In this document: positions 11,023 to 23,269 of the stretch, piece by piece
How the letters are laid out: each line of letters opens with the position of its first letter
Numbering within the stretch: the first letter of the stretch is position 1
Source: Margaritispora aquatica
Taxonomy: Eukaryota; Ascomycota; Leotiomycetes; Helotiales; Discinellaceae
Assembly (NCBI GenBank): GCA_007644065.1
Contig: VJWN01000007.1
Span: 2,634,167 to 2,698,166, forward strand
Direction of reading: 5' to 3'
DNA length: 64,000 bases
Notes under the pieces: model-generated
Seen by the model: the letters and a program-made list of their open reading frames with translations, nothing else
The model's database searches: none
Told to the model about the DNA's origin: nothing
Position numbers and translations under genes: made by a program

Positions 11023-14000
11023 TCACAGCAGTTTTCAATTCTCTTTATCCTTGTTTAATACGGCATATTCCGGGCTAGCGATCAGTGAGATCTCGCCTGC
11101 TGAGACGTCTGGCGTAATACATGTGGCGGCGGTTTTTTTTATTACTATTTTCATGATGATATTTACGCAGCATACGAAGCGTCTGGGGAGGGACCATATA
11201 CACGGCACGGCAGTCAGCACTGAAACGCATCAGCGATGAGTCAGGAGCCAGGAGTTGGTTGGAATTTCATCACTCATAATATCTGTTTTGTGGGATAATG
11301 TTAGTGGGGATCATTGTGTGTTGCATCAAGTACGACATGCTAGATTAACTACTTGTAGACACGGGGATTGATGGAGAAGGATGGGAGATGAAACTCGCTG
11401 GGATGGGGGTTAGATGTTGGATGATGTCGCGGATATGGAGGATGCCGGTGGGGGTGGGCAAGAGGTTGAGACCGAGATACTCAAAGAATCAAGGAGGCTG
11501 AAGCATGAGGTACGATGTGTGGAGAAGATACGGCTGCTGTAAAAGATAAGTCGACCAAGTCGAGGAGGAAGTTATTGTCGAGGACACGAGGTGAACGAAA
11601 TAGTGATGGAATGAAATCGCGCGCGGATCATACTCCGTAGTGGATACAAAATTCGCTCTTTGAAACCTCCATTTTATTTCTGTCTATTCTCGCTCTCACC
11701 CTGATGTACGCCTCTCCATTTGCGATCTTAGGATGTACGCATTGGGAGTTGTGCACATATCCTAAACCGCAGACGTCAAGCTCAAGCATGTCGTTTTGTG
11801 GTTGTCGCGAAGCCTGAATGTTGAATATGAAAGAATCGGCATTGCCCTGGCGCTGCTCTACTCCTTATGCAAACCATTTTAATTAAGATCTTTGCAATCA
11901 TGACAAGCAGGTGGATGCTTATTTGGCTTATCTTAGCATACGAATATTACAGCGGAGTATAAGGAAACCCCATCCGTACATCATGGTATTCCATTAATTC
12001 GAAGCGCAAACCTCCCAGCACTAAGCTCCGAGTACCAAGCACCAAGCACCAAGCACCAAAGTCTAGTCCCAGTTCTAGACCGAGCGTTGCATCTACCCAA
12101 TTACCTATGCGTAGTTCATCATATCCACCCACATGTCACCTCTCCCTCCACTTACCTGACTTCCAGAATTCAACAATACCGAGGTACGCTTTCAGGTCCA
12201 CGAGCTCTCTCTCTCTATTCTTGAATCAGACTTTCATCTCATCTCTTTCTCTCTCTCATAGGTATTCTCAAGGTACTATCTATGCACGATGCACGAGCGC
12301 CATACGAGATGGAATAGGCGATCATGTACATAATTCTAGTCTTTCAGCAAGCAAGAATGGTGGGATAAACAAAACATTTATTTCAATGCAGATAGTCGTA
12401 TACGCAATCACAAACACACCTATCTAATCGCAATATGTTTCTCGATCCTCCCTTATTCCCTCCCTTCTTCCCCTAGAGCGTGGTGTCGAAAGGATCACCG
12501 AGGGGTGCGTGGGTATGACTACAACTGTAGATGGAAGCCAGGAACAATGAACGATGATGATGAGGAGCATGCAAGTATCACTCGCTGGTAGACACACTGA
12601 CGATCCAGCCCGAGCTTCTTGAGTCAAGATGGCTAGGTTAAAGCTTGAGAATTGGGCGTTTAGGGATGAGGTGAGGCGAAGTGGGTTCGTGGAACGATAG
12701 TGATCTGAGCACAGAACATATCCAAGCCCCAACTCTGTTCCCACGACACGGCGTCCCCTGGGACTGGTTAGAGATGTCTGGAATTCAATCCATTGTCCTT
12801 TATTGTCTGACGCGCCATTGTTATTTTGGGAGAGAGAAAGAATGAAATACTAGTCGACCAAGGAGCGGAGGATGAATTGTAAGGAAAGACATGACGGATC
12901 TACATCAAAGACCTTGATGCCTACTAGGGCACTCTTACTATGCCTGATATTGCTCGTACTCGCCTTGCCTTGCCATCATCGAAAACGACGACTTCTGTTT
13001 CACCCTATGCTTTGCACCGGGGGAAGCAGATGCATGAAAAAGGATGAGGAAGTCGAAAGTGAGGCGAAAGCAACAAAATCGACAAAAAAAAAAACACAAA
13101 AGTTTGATTTTGCTGAACAAAAAGTCTGTTGACATGCCATCTCGTGTCTAAAATAAGATGACGGCTGGCTTGAAACTTGACAGTTTGAACTCTAGCACAC
13201 ACTGGATTGCCGTTATTTGGGATTACTTGCAGCAGCGACGCATGTGAGAGCAGTGAGAGCAGGAAACAATGGATTTAGACTCGTATTTGTGGAAAACAAA
13301 CTTGCATTCGTCATGTCGCTAAAGCCGCAAGCACAGTAGAGGGATGTTGCCGGGAGAATGATGCACCTAACTGCCCTTCGATTTCGCAGCTTTTGCCAAA
13401 CAATACCAGAAACGAAGCAAGTTGTGACACCGAGTAGCGCAAGGCGATCTTGAGGATGGTGGTACTACTAGAAGTCCAAAACTGCACACGAGCGTAAAGT
13501 AGAAACAATAGACTGTCGGCTATGGCGCTTCCATGAAGCTAAACACGAGATCCTCACCTCTGTTGAAATAGTAGACAAATCTTGCGCACTTGCACTTGAC
13601 TACATCTGCTGTGCAGCTTCATGTTAGCAGTTGTTTCAGAATACAGAATATCTGATATTCGGCAGGAGATATGTTGGCCCCAAAACATGCTGTTGCATGC
13701 AAACTTGCCTACCAGTCCACTTGGTAGGTGGTGTTGTTGGTGGCAGGTGTTTGCTTGCTTGCTTGCTCATGCGAGTCATCAACAGCAGAGGTTAGGCTGT
13801 TTTTGGCTGCTGTACTCGGTATCACGGAATAATTATGGCGTAGACTCTGCAGTTGTTGATATCGAGAGCATGTTTCGAGAACAGCAACGTGGTGGAGAAA
13901 ACATACAAGAGAGGCTGGAGGATCATAAGATACATTGCGCGCGAGCAGGGCTCTTCCCAGAGACTTGGTTCAAGGTACGAGGCACTGCACAGACTGTTAG

Positions 14001-17000
14001 AAAAAGTAAAGTTGGATGACTGATGATGGACAAAGAAGAAGACTCCAAGGAAGAAGCTGTGATTTCAGAACGGTCGTGCGTTGCAGCTCCAGCACAAAGG
14101 CTAATGTAGTGTTGTGGATTATTGGATAAGTCGTGCTTTGGCCGTTTGACGAGCTGAGTAGTAGCGGGCGGGCGGGAGGATTAGTTTCCTCAATGGTTAA
14201 AGCCCGATGGCTACTGGGAGGAGACGGGGATAAGGCCTTGAGACTAACAAGTGCAACATGAGTCGAGATGTATGTAGCGGTGAGTTTGGTGTTCTAGTGA
14301 CGTTTGTGGATAGCAAAATAAATGAACGAGAAGCAAGGAGGGAGTCTCCTTGGAATGAGGTTCGCGATGATGACAGAGATGATGCTAAGGAATGAAGGGT
14401 TATTCGCGGGCTTGCTTTTTGGATGGCCATCCTACAACAATTGCATGCATGGGAGATGATAAGGATGGATCAGTGATCACAGCATTTCGGCGCATGCAAG
14501 TGTGAGTTTGGAGAATTCAGGTACAGAAGTCAACCCTCCATCACGGTCGATCATTCCACAGCAACGCCACAGAACGGGGTGTATGGCCGTCGCAGGGCTT
14601 CATTTTTGAGAGCCTCACTCTGTCGCATGAAGAAGGATTCATTTCGATTGTGCGTTGTCATTGTGAACAATTTGACGGAAACCAATCAGCTGCCCAAAGT
14701 CGATGTCAGCAAAGGAGGTGAAGTTGTTTCGAATTCTGAATGTCAAATTCGTCGGATTGGATGAGAACTTGCCCCGCATGCAATCGGTGGCTTGGAGATT
14801 TGGGCTTGCGATCGCATGTCCACGCTGCTCAGCATGTTCGAGCCATGCTCAAATATTATTTAGATATTGAAACAGAAAGTGTTGAATTTCGGTCAATGAA
14901 TGGTACGCCCGTAAGAGAGACAATGCGGCTTGAAGCAGGTACAACAAAAGGTGTTGTCTCTATCGAGATAGCTGCTCAGGCCTTCAGGGGAAGTGGCTTA
15001 TTGGCGGAAAGTTGTAAAGCGTGAGGGGTCATGCGAATAATTATGTGTGTGCCATTTTCCCAATTGCGAATGGCAGCAAGTCGCGCATTGGTCATGATGT
15101 TTGCTGAAGGTTGCAAGGCGGTACAAGGTGGGAATGCTTTTGACACAGGGCTGAGATAGTTTCGTTCAGGCTGTACGATATTACCATAATCACCGAGGTT
15201 GGAATGTCGTCAATACTGCGAACAATTCTTGGTGGAGAGGATTTGGCATGTCTGTAATCTCTGGCAAAGTTGGTTCAGATTTGGGGGCTTTGAGAGGGGG
15301 AAACTTGTCTCCATAGGGGTACGGGCACAGGTACGGAGGTACGGGTATCTATCGATTGTGGTACTATCTTGAAAACATAGCGGGCTGACCCGTCCCCGTC
15401 GTCAACTTGAGTCAGTACTGACTTCTGAAAAACCCCGCCAGCGGTCGCCAATGTTCTGGACTTCAGAGCGTCATGTTGGATAAGACATTCCATGAAATAT
15501 CTCTATGAGAGCATTGCCGGAGGTGGACCACCGATATTCTCAGGAATGAGAAGGATTCCGGAGAAAGTTTGAAATCGCCCTTTGTTTTTCTTTCGTGTGT
15601 AAGTAATGAGTGAGGTTATCCTTCAGTGGCACTCCGACAGGGAGTTCCATGGGTGCCATGAGGTATACCATGAGATGAAAAGCAATATTCTTGCGATGAT
15701 CTCGCCTCCGCCTCGAAGTTTCGCAGAAGCCTGGTTTCAATATTCTCTAATCTTACCCCTCAGTTGTTGCTCGCAATGTTTGAGGCTTGTTCGGGGTACA
15801 TTATCGATTTATTAGTATCAAGACGCGATTGTCGTCAAATGACCTGCTATCAGCTCGATACTGCCGCATCCATGGCTCCCGCATCATTAGTGTATGATTG
15901 CGCGACGGATTTTCTCAAGGGGCATGGAAGAAAATCCTGAGAATCTGAGAATCTTGACTCAAAGAGTATGGAGGTATCCACCCAAGCCACCTCGATAGGA
16001 GTGGAGTGGTATGTGTATTTGACATCTTTTCGACTCGCAAGTGGATCAAATCGTGCAGGTCGTCGGCAAAAAGCAAACCATGTGCAAGCCATCTGAAGCT
16101 GTTTTCAGGTACCACGTATCGTGCTGTCAAAACGTCCGATGCGGCCTTGGCCAGGAGGTCGTTCGCATAGTCCCAATCATCTACTGTCGTTAAACCAGTG
16201 TCTATCCTTCCGTGAAGTCTATCGTGTTGTCAGGCTTATGGCCAATCATTCGAGAGTACCTCTTCACATCATGCTCTCGCTAGAGTTTCAGAACCACTGC
16301 GCAAGGAATGAAAGCTTCTAGTGATTCGTTTCCTGCTGCTGATCAAGAATATCATCTTGGAATCTTGAGCTTTGAAGTCAGGACCACGTTGCCCTAAGCC
16401 TATGAAGGAATAGGCAAACTTAGAAACATGGCCAACGCTATTCTGCGACAAGAATTGTGGCTGGTGGTTCCTGAAGGATGGATGTCGAGGCGGTGAAGTA
16501 TCCCCAGATTTCGTCAGTATGGCTCTCTGTTTTTGGCTGTATCTCATTTGAACTTCGAGACATAAGGCCCCAAAACAGTAGAGAGTGCATGTTGGGTGTT
16601 GTATGACCTGTCAAATGTCGCACTTATGGGCTGTTTAAATATGATTTCTATTCAGAAAGTTTTCCTTCTGCACAATTGGAGTGGTTGCATCGTTGGCTGC
16701 ATGGGAAATTGGTGATGGCCATCAAAAACTTCGGCAATACACAGTATCACTGAGAACGCTCGAGCCGTCTACTTACTTACCCCACCAGTAACAGTACATG
16801 CAGGGGGGTACCACACCTTCTCGCTGGCGGGCCTTGACGCCATTGCCGAGAAAGTTGGAAGCTCGCCATTTGATAGTCAAGTGTTAGTCCCCGAGATGTT
16901 TGACTAGGGTGTCCAAACATTCATCCAGTCGAGCCTCGAAGTGTTCAAGACCAGTCAATTCGAAAGCTCAAAGAGCTCTGTCATGGATGTGAAAGCTTCC

Positions 17001-17556
17001 GAACCTTGACACCGCTTCCTTTGAACAAGGATTAGTTGCTGCACCATACCATCTTTCATCCACACCTTTCAATTCTGAGTGCACCACTGCTATGCCACCA
17101 CAGATTCCACATCCACACCACAAGCTCCAAACCCACAGACCTGACCACACACGTTGCCGGCTCAGTCTTGTCTCCGAAGAACTGATACCCAGTTTGCTAT
17201 AGCTCAAGGCCCAGTCGCGGCTGCAGCGCGGGATAGTCTTTGGACGTCTTTCAAGTGCCGTGCAGACATCCTATATGAGTTGCGGTGCCTGCATTTGTTT
17301 ATCATGAAGCTTGTACGCCTCGACGTCGTCTTTGGAGTAGGTACTAAGTTGATCTGAGGATCATCTTGGTCAAGAGCACCTATCCTTTCTGTATCTCTTT
17401 ACATTTCGCTTCTTCCAATCATTCATCATACTCAGAAAGAAGAATCTGCCAGGACGGGTTGTTTGCTGTATCTCGCGAGAAATGTATTAGCCTCCTCATA
17501 GTGGTTTTTCTCTCCCTTGGTGCATCGATCTCAAAGGCAGCTTCTTGTAATACGAC
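11023..17556. other. 6.5-kb stretch without a supported gene
   Basis: No reading frame here looks like a conserved protein, and no exon chain could be built. The longest ATG-started frames are about 90-130 codons, with compositions typical of noncoding DNA. Low-complexity pieces include a heptamer tandem at 12034-12059, CT-rich tracts near 12204-12260, a TTGC run near 13750-13766 and a GGGC run near 14165. The left part should include the sskB 3' UTR. The right part should include the promoter of the membrane protein at 17557. Long noncoding transcripts or fast-evolving small genes cannot be excluded. Confidence 0.5.
12034..12059. repeat. short tandem repeat, 7-bp unit
   Basis: The unit ACCAAGC is repeated three times and followed by a partial fourth copy (ACCAA). 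It lies in the long noncoding stretch and has no evident function. Confidence 0.9.
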
Positions 17557-18696
17557 ATGAGAATCATTAGATCAGCTTTGATCGTCTATATATCAAGCTT
17601 ACCATCACTTGCTCTTGCAATCCCACCACCACCAGCACCTCGACCTGCAAATCCGCCAAACGGAATGAAAGGCATGGCTCCCTCAGCATCCTCTACTACC
17701 ACAACAACAAAATCTGTATCGACTGTCTTTTCTAGTGTCTTATCATTCCAAACTTCGACCGCTGTTCCACCAATCACAGTTCAGACGATAGTCGACTCAT
17801 CTTCAATGTCATCCTCTGATGTTTTCAGTCCAACATATGTTATTACTTCGTCCTTAGCGTCTTCTTCCAGTTCAGCAGGTCTAAGCACGGGTCTCATCAA
17901 TTCTGCTCAGCAGATGTCTTCTACCTCATTGGCGACCTCGAATGGTACATCAGACAGTGACAATCGGAGATTGATCATTATTCTCGCCTGTGTGCTGGGA
18001 TTTCTTGGTTTGCTCTTGATTGCTGGTATAATCGCTCTCGCCCTACGCTATCGTCGACGACAAGCACCGTTCGGGCCTCGAGGGGCTTCGCCTATCGATG
18101 ACGAAGAAATCGCATCCTGGAGACGCAGCGAACAAGAGAAGCGGCAGCAGGACCGACCATCAGAACACAGAGCTGCAATCCGAGAGGTGCCTGAGCTGTC
18201 TCTTGAGCATCATAGTGGATGGACATGGGCAACGACGGCGTCATCAGGATCCATCCACACAATACCATGTTCTTTGCCAAATTCCCCATCATATGTAGCA
18301 CCTAACGCTCGAGCTGGTCTGACGGATGAAACAAAGCCAGGAGCTGATCCTTTCATAACACCTTCCAAGCGCCACAATTCCAGACTTTCGAAGCTTCCTC
18401 CAAATCATTCCAGAACCAGGAGCGGACGGAGTAGTTTTAGTGCAAAAAGCATGATTGGTAGCCAAGGCCATAACCGTACCAGCAGTGATCAACAAGATCG
18501 ATCACCGACATGGTATTACAATTACGGTGACGACTCAGGCAGCCACGCTGCCTATCTGAAGGAGACTGAAGGAACTGATTCTCCAAGAATATCAACCTTC
18601 GACGAATGGAAATCAGGTGGTCTGTCACCCCGGCCGCAAACTGGAAGAACAAAGGGCTGGGATAGGATAGATGATATTGGGAGAGCTATTGCATAG
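17557..18696 (+). CDS. secretory-pathway single-pass membrane protein, Ser/Thr-rich ectodomain
   Basis: A single-exon frame of 379 residues. It starts with an apparent signal peptide (residues 1-21, hydrophobic SALIVYISSLPSLALA). A Pro-rich segment (PPPPAPRP) and a Ser/Thr-rich stretch of about 100 residues follow, the latter likely O-mannosylated. One transmembrane helix lies at about 139-163 (ILACVLGFLGLLLIAGIIAL), followed by the basic stop-transfer RYRRRQ and a 210-residue cytoplasmic tail rich in Ser, Pro and charged residues. This architecture recalls fungal Wsc/Mid2-like wall sensors and other TM-tail proteins, but I see no WSC cysteine domain. A sensor role is only inference, and I recognise no named family. 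It follows the longest gene-poor stretch in the window. Confidence 0.8.
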   Translation: MRIIRSALIVYISSLPSLALAIPPPPAPRPANPPNGMKGMAPSASSTTTTTKSVSTVFSSVLSFQTSTAVPPITVQTIVDSSSMSSSDVFSPTYVITSSLASSSSSAGLSTGLINSAQQMSSTSLATSNGTSDSDNRRLIIILACVLGFLGLLLIAGIIALALRYRRRQAPFGPRGASPIDDEEIASWRRSEQEKRQQDRPSEHRAAIREVPELSLEHHSGWTWATTASSGSIHTIPCSLPNSPSYVAPNARAGLTDETKPGADPFITPSKRHNSRLSKLPPNHSRTRSGRSSFSAKSMIGSQGHNRTSSDQQDRSPTWYYNYGDDSGSHAAYLKETEGTDSPRISTFDEWKSGGLSPRPQTGRTKGWDRIDDIGRAIA

Positions 18697-19266
18697 CCAA
18701 GGAATTTTTGGGCGTTGACAGCTCGTTTGCATTTTGATTACCCTTCTCTCGTGGCGTAAACTTATGTTGCGCAATAGGATGGCGTTGATGGCAGGCTTCG
18801 ACCTGATGGATTTGGGACTTCCATTGTTGAACAACACTTTTGCGAACTGCAATCGCGATTTCTTGTATATGAATAGGAAAGGCAGTAGAGTTACATGCTC
18901 ATGTAGCCGAGAGCGGTTGATTGCGCTGTAATAAACCGCAATGTAATCATAAGCAAGAACAATTCTAAACATCATTTTAGACACATAATGCACTTGAATG
19001 CTTGAGGAACTCAATTGGCTGATTGACCGATCGATTGATTGTGAAGATAGATGTATGAAGAAGCAATTACAGTTAAGGGAGGTGAAATTTAATAGCCTAC
19101 CTAGGCATAACAGAATGAATGTCACGTCGCGACCAGAGTCGCGTCTTTGAATCACTCACCGCTTTAATCTGCCTCAGCACCTTTCCTGTTGTGGAGGAAG
19201 TAACCAAATGCCCTCCATCCCACCTCATCACACTGTCTTGCGTAGCTCTTTCAACTCATACTTAAG
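18697..19266. other. intergenic region (promoter of dpb4)
   Basis: This 570-bp gap lies between two genes on the plus strand and should hold the 3' UTR of the membrane protein and the dpb4 promoter. A minus-strand frame of 176 codons overlaps it and the end of the upstream gene, but resembles no protein I know. Confidence 0.5.
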
Positions 19267-20204
19267 ATGCCTCCAAGGAAAAGCGACATTTCAAAGGTAC
19301 CGGCTGGGGATGAGACGACACCTGCAAAAGAACAACCTGGTGTCAATATTGAGGTAAGGCCAATTGGCAGAGGTACCAGGGCGCTGGCAGTATTCCTTAC
19401 CACCAACACTTTTTATTTCTTAGTCCATAGGTAATGCATTTTTCTTGAAGACCATGACTAATTATGGCTTCAGGACTACAACTTGCCGAAAAGTATAGTG
19501 ACGAGATTAGCAAAGGGTGTATTACCACCAAACACACAAATCCAAGGAAATGCGATGCTAGCAATGACCAAGAGCGCTTCTGTGTTTGTGAATTACTTAT
19601 CTTCAACGTATGTCATACTGCCTCGCGGGATTGCAGATTTTGGATGAAGCTGAATCTCATTAGTGCAAACGAGAACGCCGCATCCAATAACAGGAAAACA
19701 GTCACCCCTCAGGATGTGTTACTTGCGCTGGAGGAGTTGGAATTTTCCGAGTTTAAGCCAAGGCTCGAGGCCGAGCTAGCAAGTCAGTGTTGTGATTTAA
19801 TATGCCCTAGAATCAGAAACTAAATCAGCGCAGAGTACAATGAGATGCAAACCGAAAAACGCAATGCCTACAAAACCAAGCAGGCAGATTCAAAGGCCGC
19901 AAAGAATAGCGGTGCAGCGGGTATTGAGGCAGAGGGACAAGAGCGAGATGGACAACCAGCCGCAAAAAAGGCGAGGATCGACCCAGATGAGAGCATGAGA
20001 ATCACCCGAGACGATTTACCGGAAGATGAGCATGTAGACGACGATATGGGAGAGGATGATGGTCGAGAGGATGATCCCGAAGACGATGATGAAGAAGCAG
20101 AGCAAGACGAACGACTTGAAGTTGAGGACCAGCTGGACGAGCAAGAGGAGATGGAAGCTGCAGACGAAGATGAAGCTCTGGATAATGGTGACGATAGCGA
20201 CTAA
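19267..20204 (+). CDS. dpb4: DNA polymerase epsilon histone-fold subunit Dpb4 (POLE3-like)
   Basis: Four exons: 19267-19353, 19474-19607, 19664-19782 and 19834-20204, giving about 236 residues with consistent phases. Dpb4 pairs with Dpb3 as an H2A/H2B-like dimer in Pol epsilon, and in chromatin-remodelling (ISW2/CHRAC-type) complexes. The histone fold covers roughly residues 30-110: YNLPKSIVTRLAKGVLPPNT, then MLAMTKSASVFVNYLSS, then the loop/helix RKTVTPQDVLLALEELEF. After it come KYNEMQTEKRNAYKTKQ, a nuclear-localisation-like basic patch (AAKKARID), and a long Asp/Glu-rich C-terminal tail, as in fungal Dpb4. Each junction restores conserved histone-fold sequence. The gene is convergent with the gene at 20414-21653, with 209 bp between stops. 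Confidence 0.93.
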
Positions 20205-20413
20205 GCATTTGTAAATGGGACTTGGAACTTATGGTGCATCGGAGGCTGGAGTTACTGTGGATTCAGGAAAAACCAATGTCTTACCCTTATAAGAGAGCGT
20301 TTTGCTGATGATGAATATCTAGTTCTTGATGAGGGCCAACATGGATGTCGTGGTCAACATAAACATTGCAAATTGATATGATGGTGCAATATGATGATTC
20401 CAATTTACAGACT

Positions 20414-21653
20414 CTATTTGGAATTCAAGCTATGAAGATCAACCTCCTCACCCAGTTCATCTGCATCAGAATCTGCTCTGTCGATAACAATCCAGTATAG
20501 CTTCTGAGCCACCTCTTGTTCTTTCTTTCCAGCCTCACGCAGTTCACTCTCCCCTGCAGTCATCTTCTCGCTTGTCTTCCTCTCCATTTCCCTTAGCAGC
20601 TTGTGTACTTGGTCATCCAACATTCTCATTTCCCGCTGTATGTTTTCCTCCACAGTCATACTCCCATGTGAATGGTTGTCTCTAGCTCCAGCTAAGCTTG
20701 CTTCCGCCATTGCTTTCTGTCTCTCCAGCCGTTCCACCTCTCTTCCATATCGGATATTCTCTTGCTCTGCTTCTCGGTTCTGTTTCCATATACTCTCATA
20801 TCCTTTCTCGCGTTTCTGCATCAACATTGCTCTTAATTTTTCGTCCTTCTTTTGCGCCTCCTTAACACCCAATTTCTTCCACCATCCTTCAACCTCTCCT
20901 GGGCCGGGCAGACCTTCAAAGCACAATTCAGCGACCCTGTTACCCAGTCCTTTCATGCGCCGTATCCTTAGATCCTCGTTGACAGTTGAAGAACTTGGCC
21001 CAACATTAGCACTCAGCGGTGGTAGCGTCAGGACCTCGCTCCCGTGTCCGACAGCTTGTAGCATTTGAACTGTTTTCATAAGCTTACACCTCAGACCTCT
21101 CGGTAAAAAGATTTCCTGGTTCGCGGCTTCGACATAAGATTTTGCGCGGCCCATACAAGTCGCCGCCGATGCAGCTCCAGCTGATGCGACGATGCCAGTA
21201 CCGAACAGTGGGATGATCGGTATTGGAACATTCTTGATGAAACTGCCAACTAAAGAGGTTGCTTGGAATCCTGGAGATGAGATCAGGGCCTCGTTTAGGC
21301 CATCGAGGAAGCGAAGAAATTGGGCTGCGGTGATGGGACTTCCGTCTATTTTGAGAGGCGTTGAAAGTGATGGTGCATATGCTCGAGTGAATGGAGACAT
21401 GAATGCGCCACGAAGAGATTGAGATGATGTTTCTATCAGGTGTGAACAGAGGAAGATTAACACTTATGGACAACCTACGAGAGATGACAATTGGCTTGAA
21501 AGTTGTCGTAGTCGAAGGAGATCTCGACGATTCAGAAGCCGACGAAGAAGATAGTAAGCTTGCGGAAGAGGATAGAACAATATCATTGTATGACGGTGGT
21601 GGAGGCTCAATCGCATCTTGGGTCAAAGTCATGCTGCGCTTCGAATCTGACAT
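20414..21653 (-). CDS. conserved fungal protein of unknown function
   Basis: Two exons, 21479-21653 and 20414-21432, joined by a GTAGGT...TAG intron (46 nt), give about 397 residues. The N-terminus is short and Ser-rich. It is followed by a conserved-looking block (SPFTRAYAP, then FLRFLDGLNEALISSPGFQ) and a hydrophobic Gly/Ala-rich stretch (IIPLFGTGIVASAGAASAA) that could sit on or in a membrane. Then comes LPRGLRCKLMKTVQML, and a charged helical C-terminal half rich in Glu, Lys, Arg and Gln (coiled coil likely). The SPFxRAY/FLDGLN block occurs in widespread Pezizomycotina proteins of unknown role, as far as I recall. I do not assign a function. Confidence 0.75.
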
Positions 21654-23269
21654 TGTGGTTGGTAGTTTTTGTATTTGATGGATAGTTTAGAAGTAAAGTG
21701 GTCTTCAAACATTTTGGCACAAGAATAGACTACATATATATGTATTCTCATATCCCTCATCCCGAATTCACTCTTCACACGGTCATCCAACTCAGCCACG
21801 AGTAGATATTGGCAGAGCATCATCTACTCTAGCAATTGCTCAATAAGGCAATCTGGGTGTAGACGCGCTAGTCCTCTTTTAGTAGATTTGGGAGTTCGGA
21901 TCAGCAAGGGCTTGGCACTGCTGTGGCTATGGTCTCGCTTAGCTATGCAGCTCTCATCAAAGTAGATATGCTCTTGGCCTTTTCATTTTTGCTTAATGGT
22001 TGGTCTTTGTGTACTTCTTGATTGATACCTCTCTTTGATCTAGCTTGTGAAAATCGGAAGGGGCAGGATTGATCGAAACACACGGCCCGCCCATTTGCAC
22101 TGAGAACCTCCCCATCCGCGTCAACTCGACTTTACGCAACAAGAATTTTTAGGGTTCCTAATTTTGTTTACATTCAAGTTTCCTATAACAGACTGTGTCT
22201 TGCTCCCTTCATTCCCTAGCGATAAATACAGTTTAGTAGCCTGCGGCTTGTAGGCGTTCCCTTCGAATTAGCTTTCATTATCTTCTAGCAACCTGAAAAT
22301 TTCTCAACACTGTATCTGGTTAGTGGACATCTGATCAAATTTCCTCCTTTCGTTTTCTGCTATATTTTGCGTTTGTCCACGGTACGGTGCCCTTTTCGGT
22401 GTCCTTGACAGTTGTTATGAGTTGTATTCACGAGACAGCGAAGTGTAGGCAGACTCTATATGCCAATGTCCTACCAAGACCTGTGTTATGATACTATGAT
22501 ATATCAGACAAGGAGTGATTCTCAAGAGCTCTAGGTAAAATAGATTCTGGTACAGCCCGCTGGATTTTACCATATCTTTGAGGTAAAGAGAATATATTTT
22601 CGACATCTTTCGATCAATCCTGAGAACATACTAGCGACTTATTAGGCAATTTCGAAAGTTTGGGGGTTCGAGTCCGACGGATTATCTACAAACAGTAAAG
22701 ATATGTCTCCAAATTTCCAATATCTCAGTTTAGTTAGACGGAATTATCCATGATATAACTTCTCTGTACTTGGAAACTTCGCCCAATATTTCTTTTTTGG
22801 CGACAAATTTCGATTTAGTCACTCTTATCAACCTCATCACTTTTACTCTGCGATTAATCCCTACTAGCGCTTCTTTCAAGTCACTTAGACGTCACGTAGC
22901 TCCGAGTCTCCTATCCCACCATTACCAGCTATCGACGCTTTCTCGCAAATTCCCATGCGTCCGTCCTTGTCTCAAAACAGCCGAATATCAACCATTAGGC
23001 ATGTCGATCCGGAAGTATATCTCCGCCTGCAAAACTCCACTTGAGCCACAATTATATTATCAAGATCAAGAAAAGGATTCATTAAATGGAAACCTCATGC
23101 TAAAGTTTATTAAAATGCTCCGCTCGAAGCTCTCTCTCTATGGAGTGTGCCGCAATCGGCGCGGTGCAAAACTTTTCCTTGGCATATATACCAGAATCCC
23201 ATGAGAAGAAACATGTTGATTATCTGATTGTATATTTCCCTCACGTGAGAGTGCTGAGGCGAAGACAAT
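21654..23269. other. intergenic region upstream of the MFS transporter
   Basis: This 1.6-kb gap lies between two divergent genes. It is A/T-rich with many short frames. A frame of 144 codons near 22770-23204 begins at a TTG and has no familiar motif. A tRNA T-arm-like stretch around 22664 does not fold into a complete tRNA. Confidence 0.5.

Noticed and set aside
12917..13132. Possible 71-residue small secreted protein (hydrophobic start, three to four Cys)
   Set aside because: The hydrophobic stretch alone is weak evidence, the tail is Lys-rich low-complexity, and nothing supports transcription. Left out but worth a look if RNA-seq exists.
22640..22700. tRNA T-arm-like stretch (GGTTCGAGTCC)
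   Set aside because: The T stem does not pair over five bases, and no acceptor, D or anticodon arms can be built.
22770..23204. 144-codon open frame upstream of the MFS transporter
   Set aside because: It begins at a TTG, the first ATG leaves a short tail, and no family resemblance or splice context was seen.
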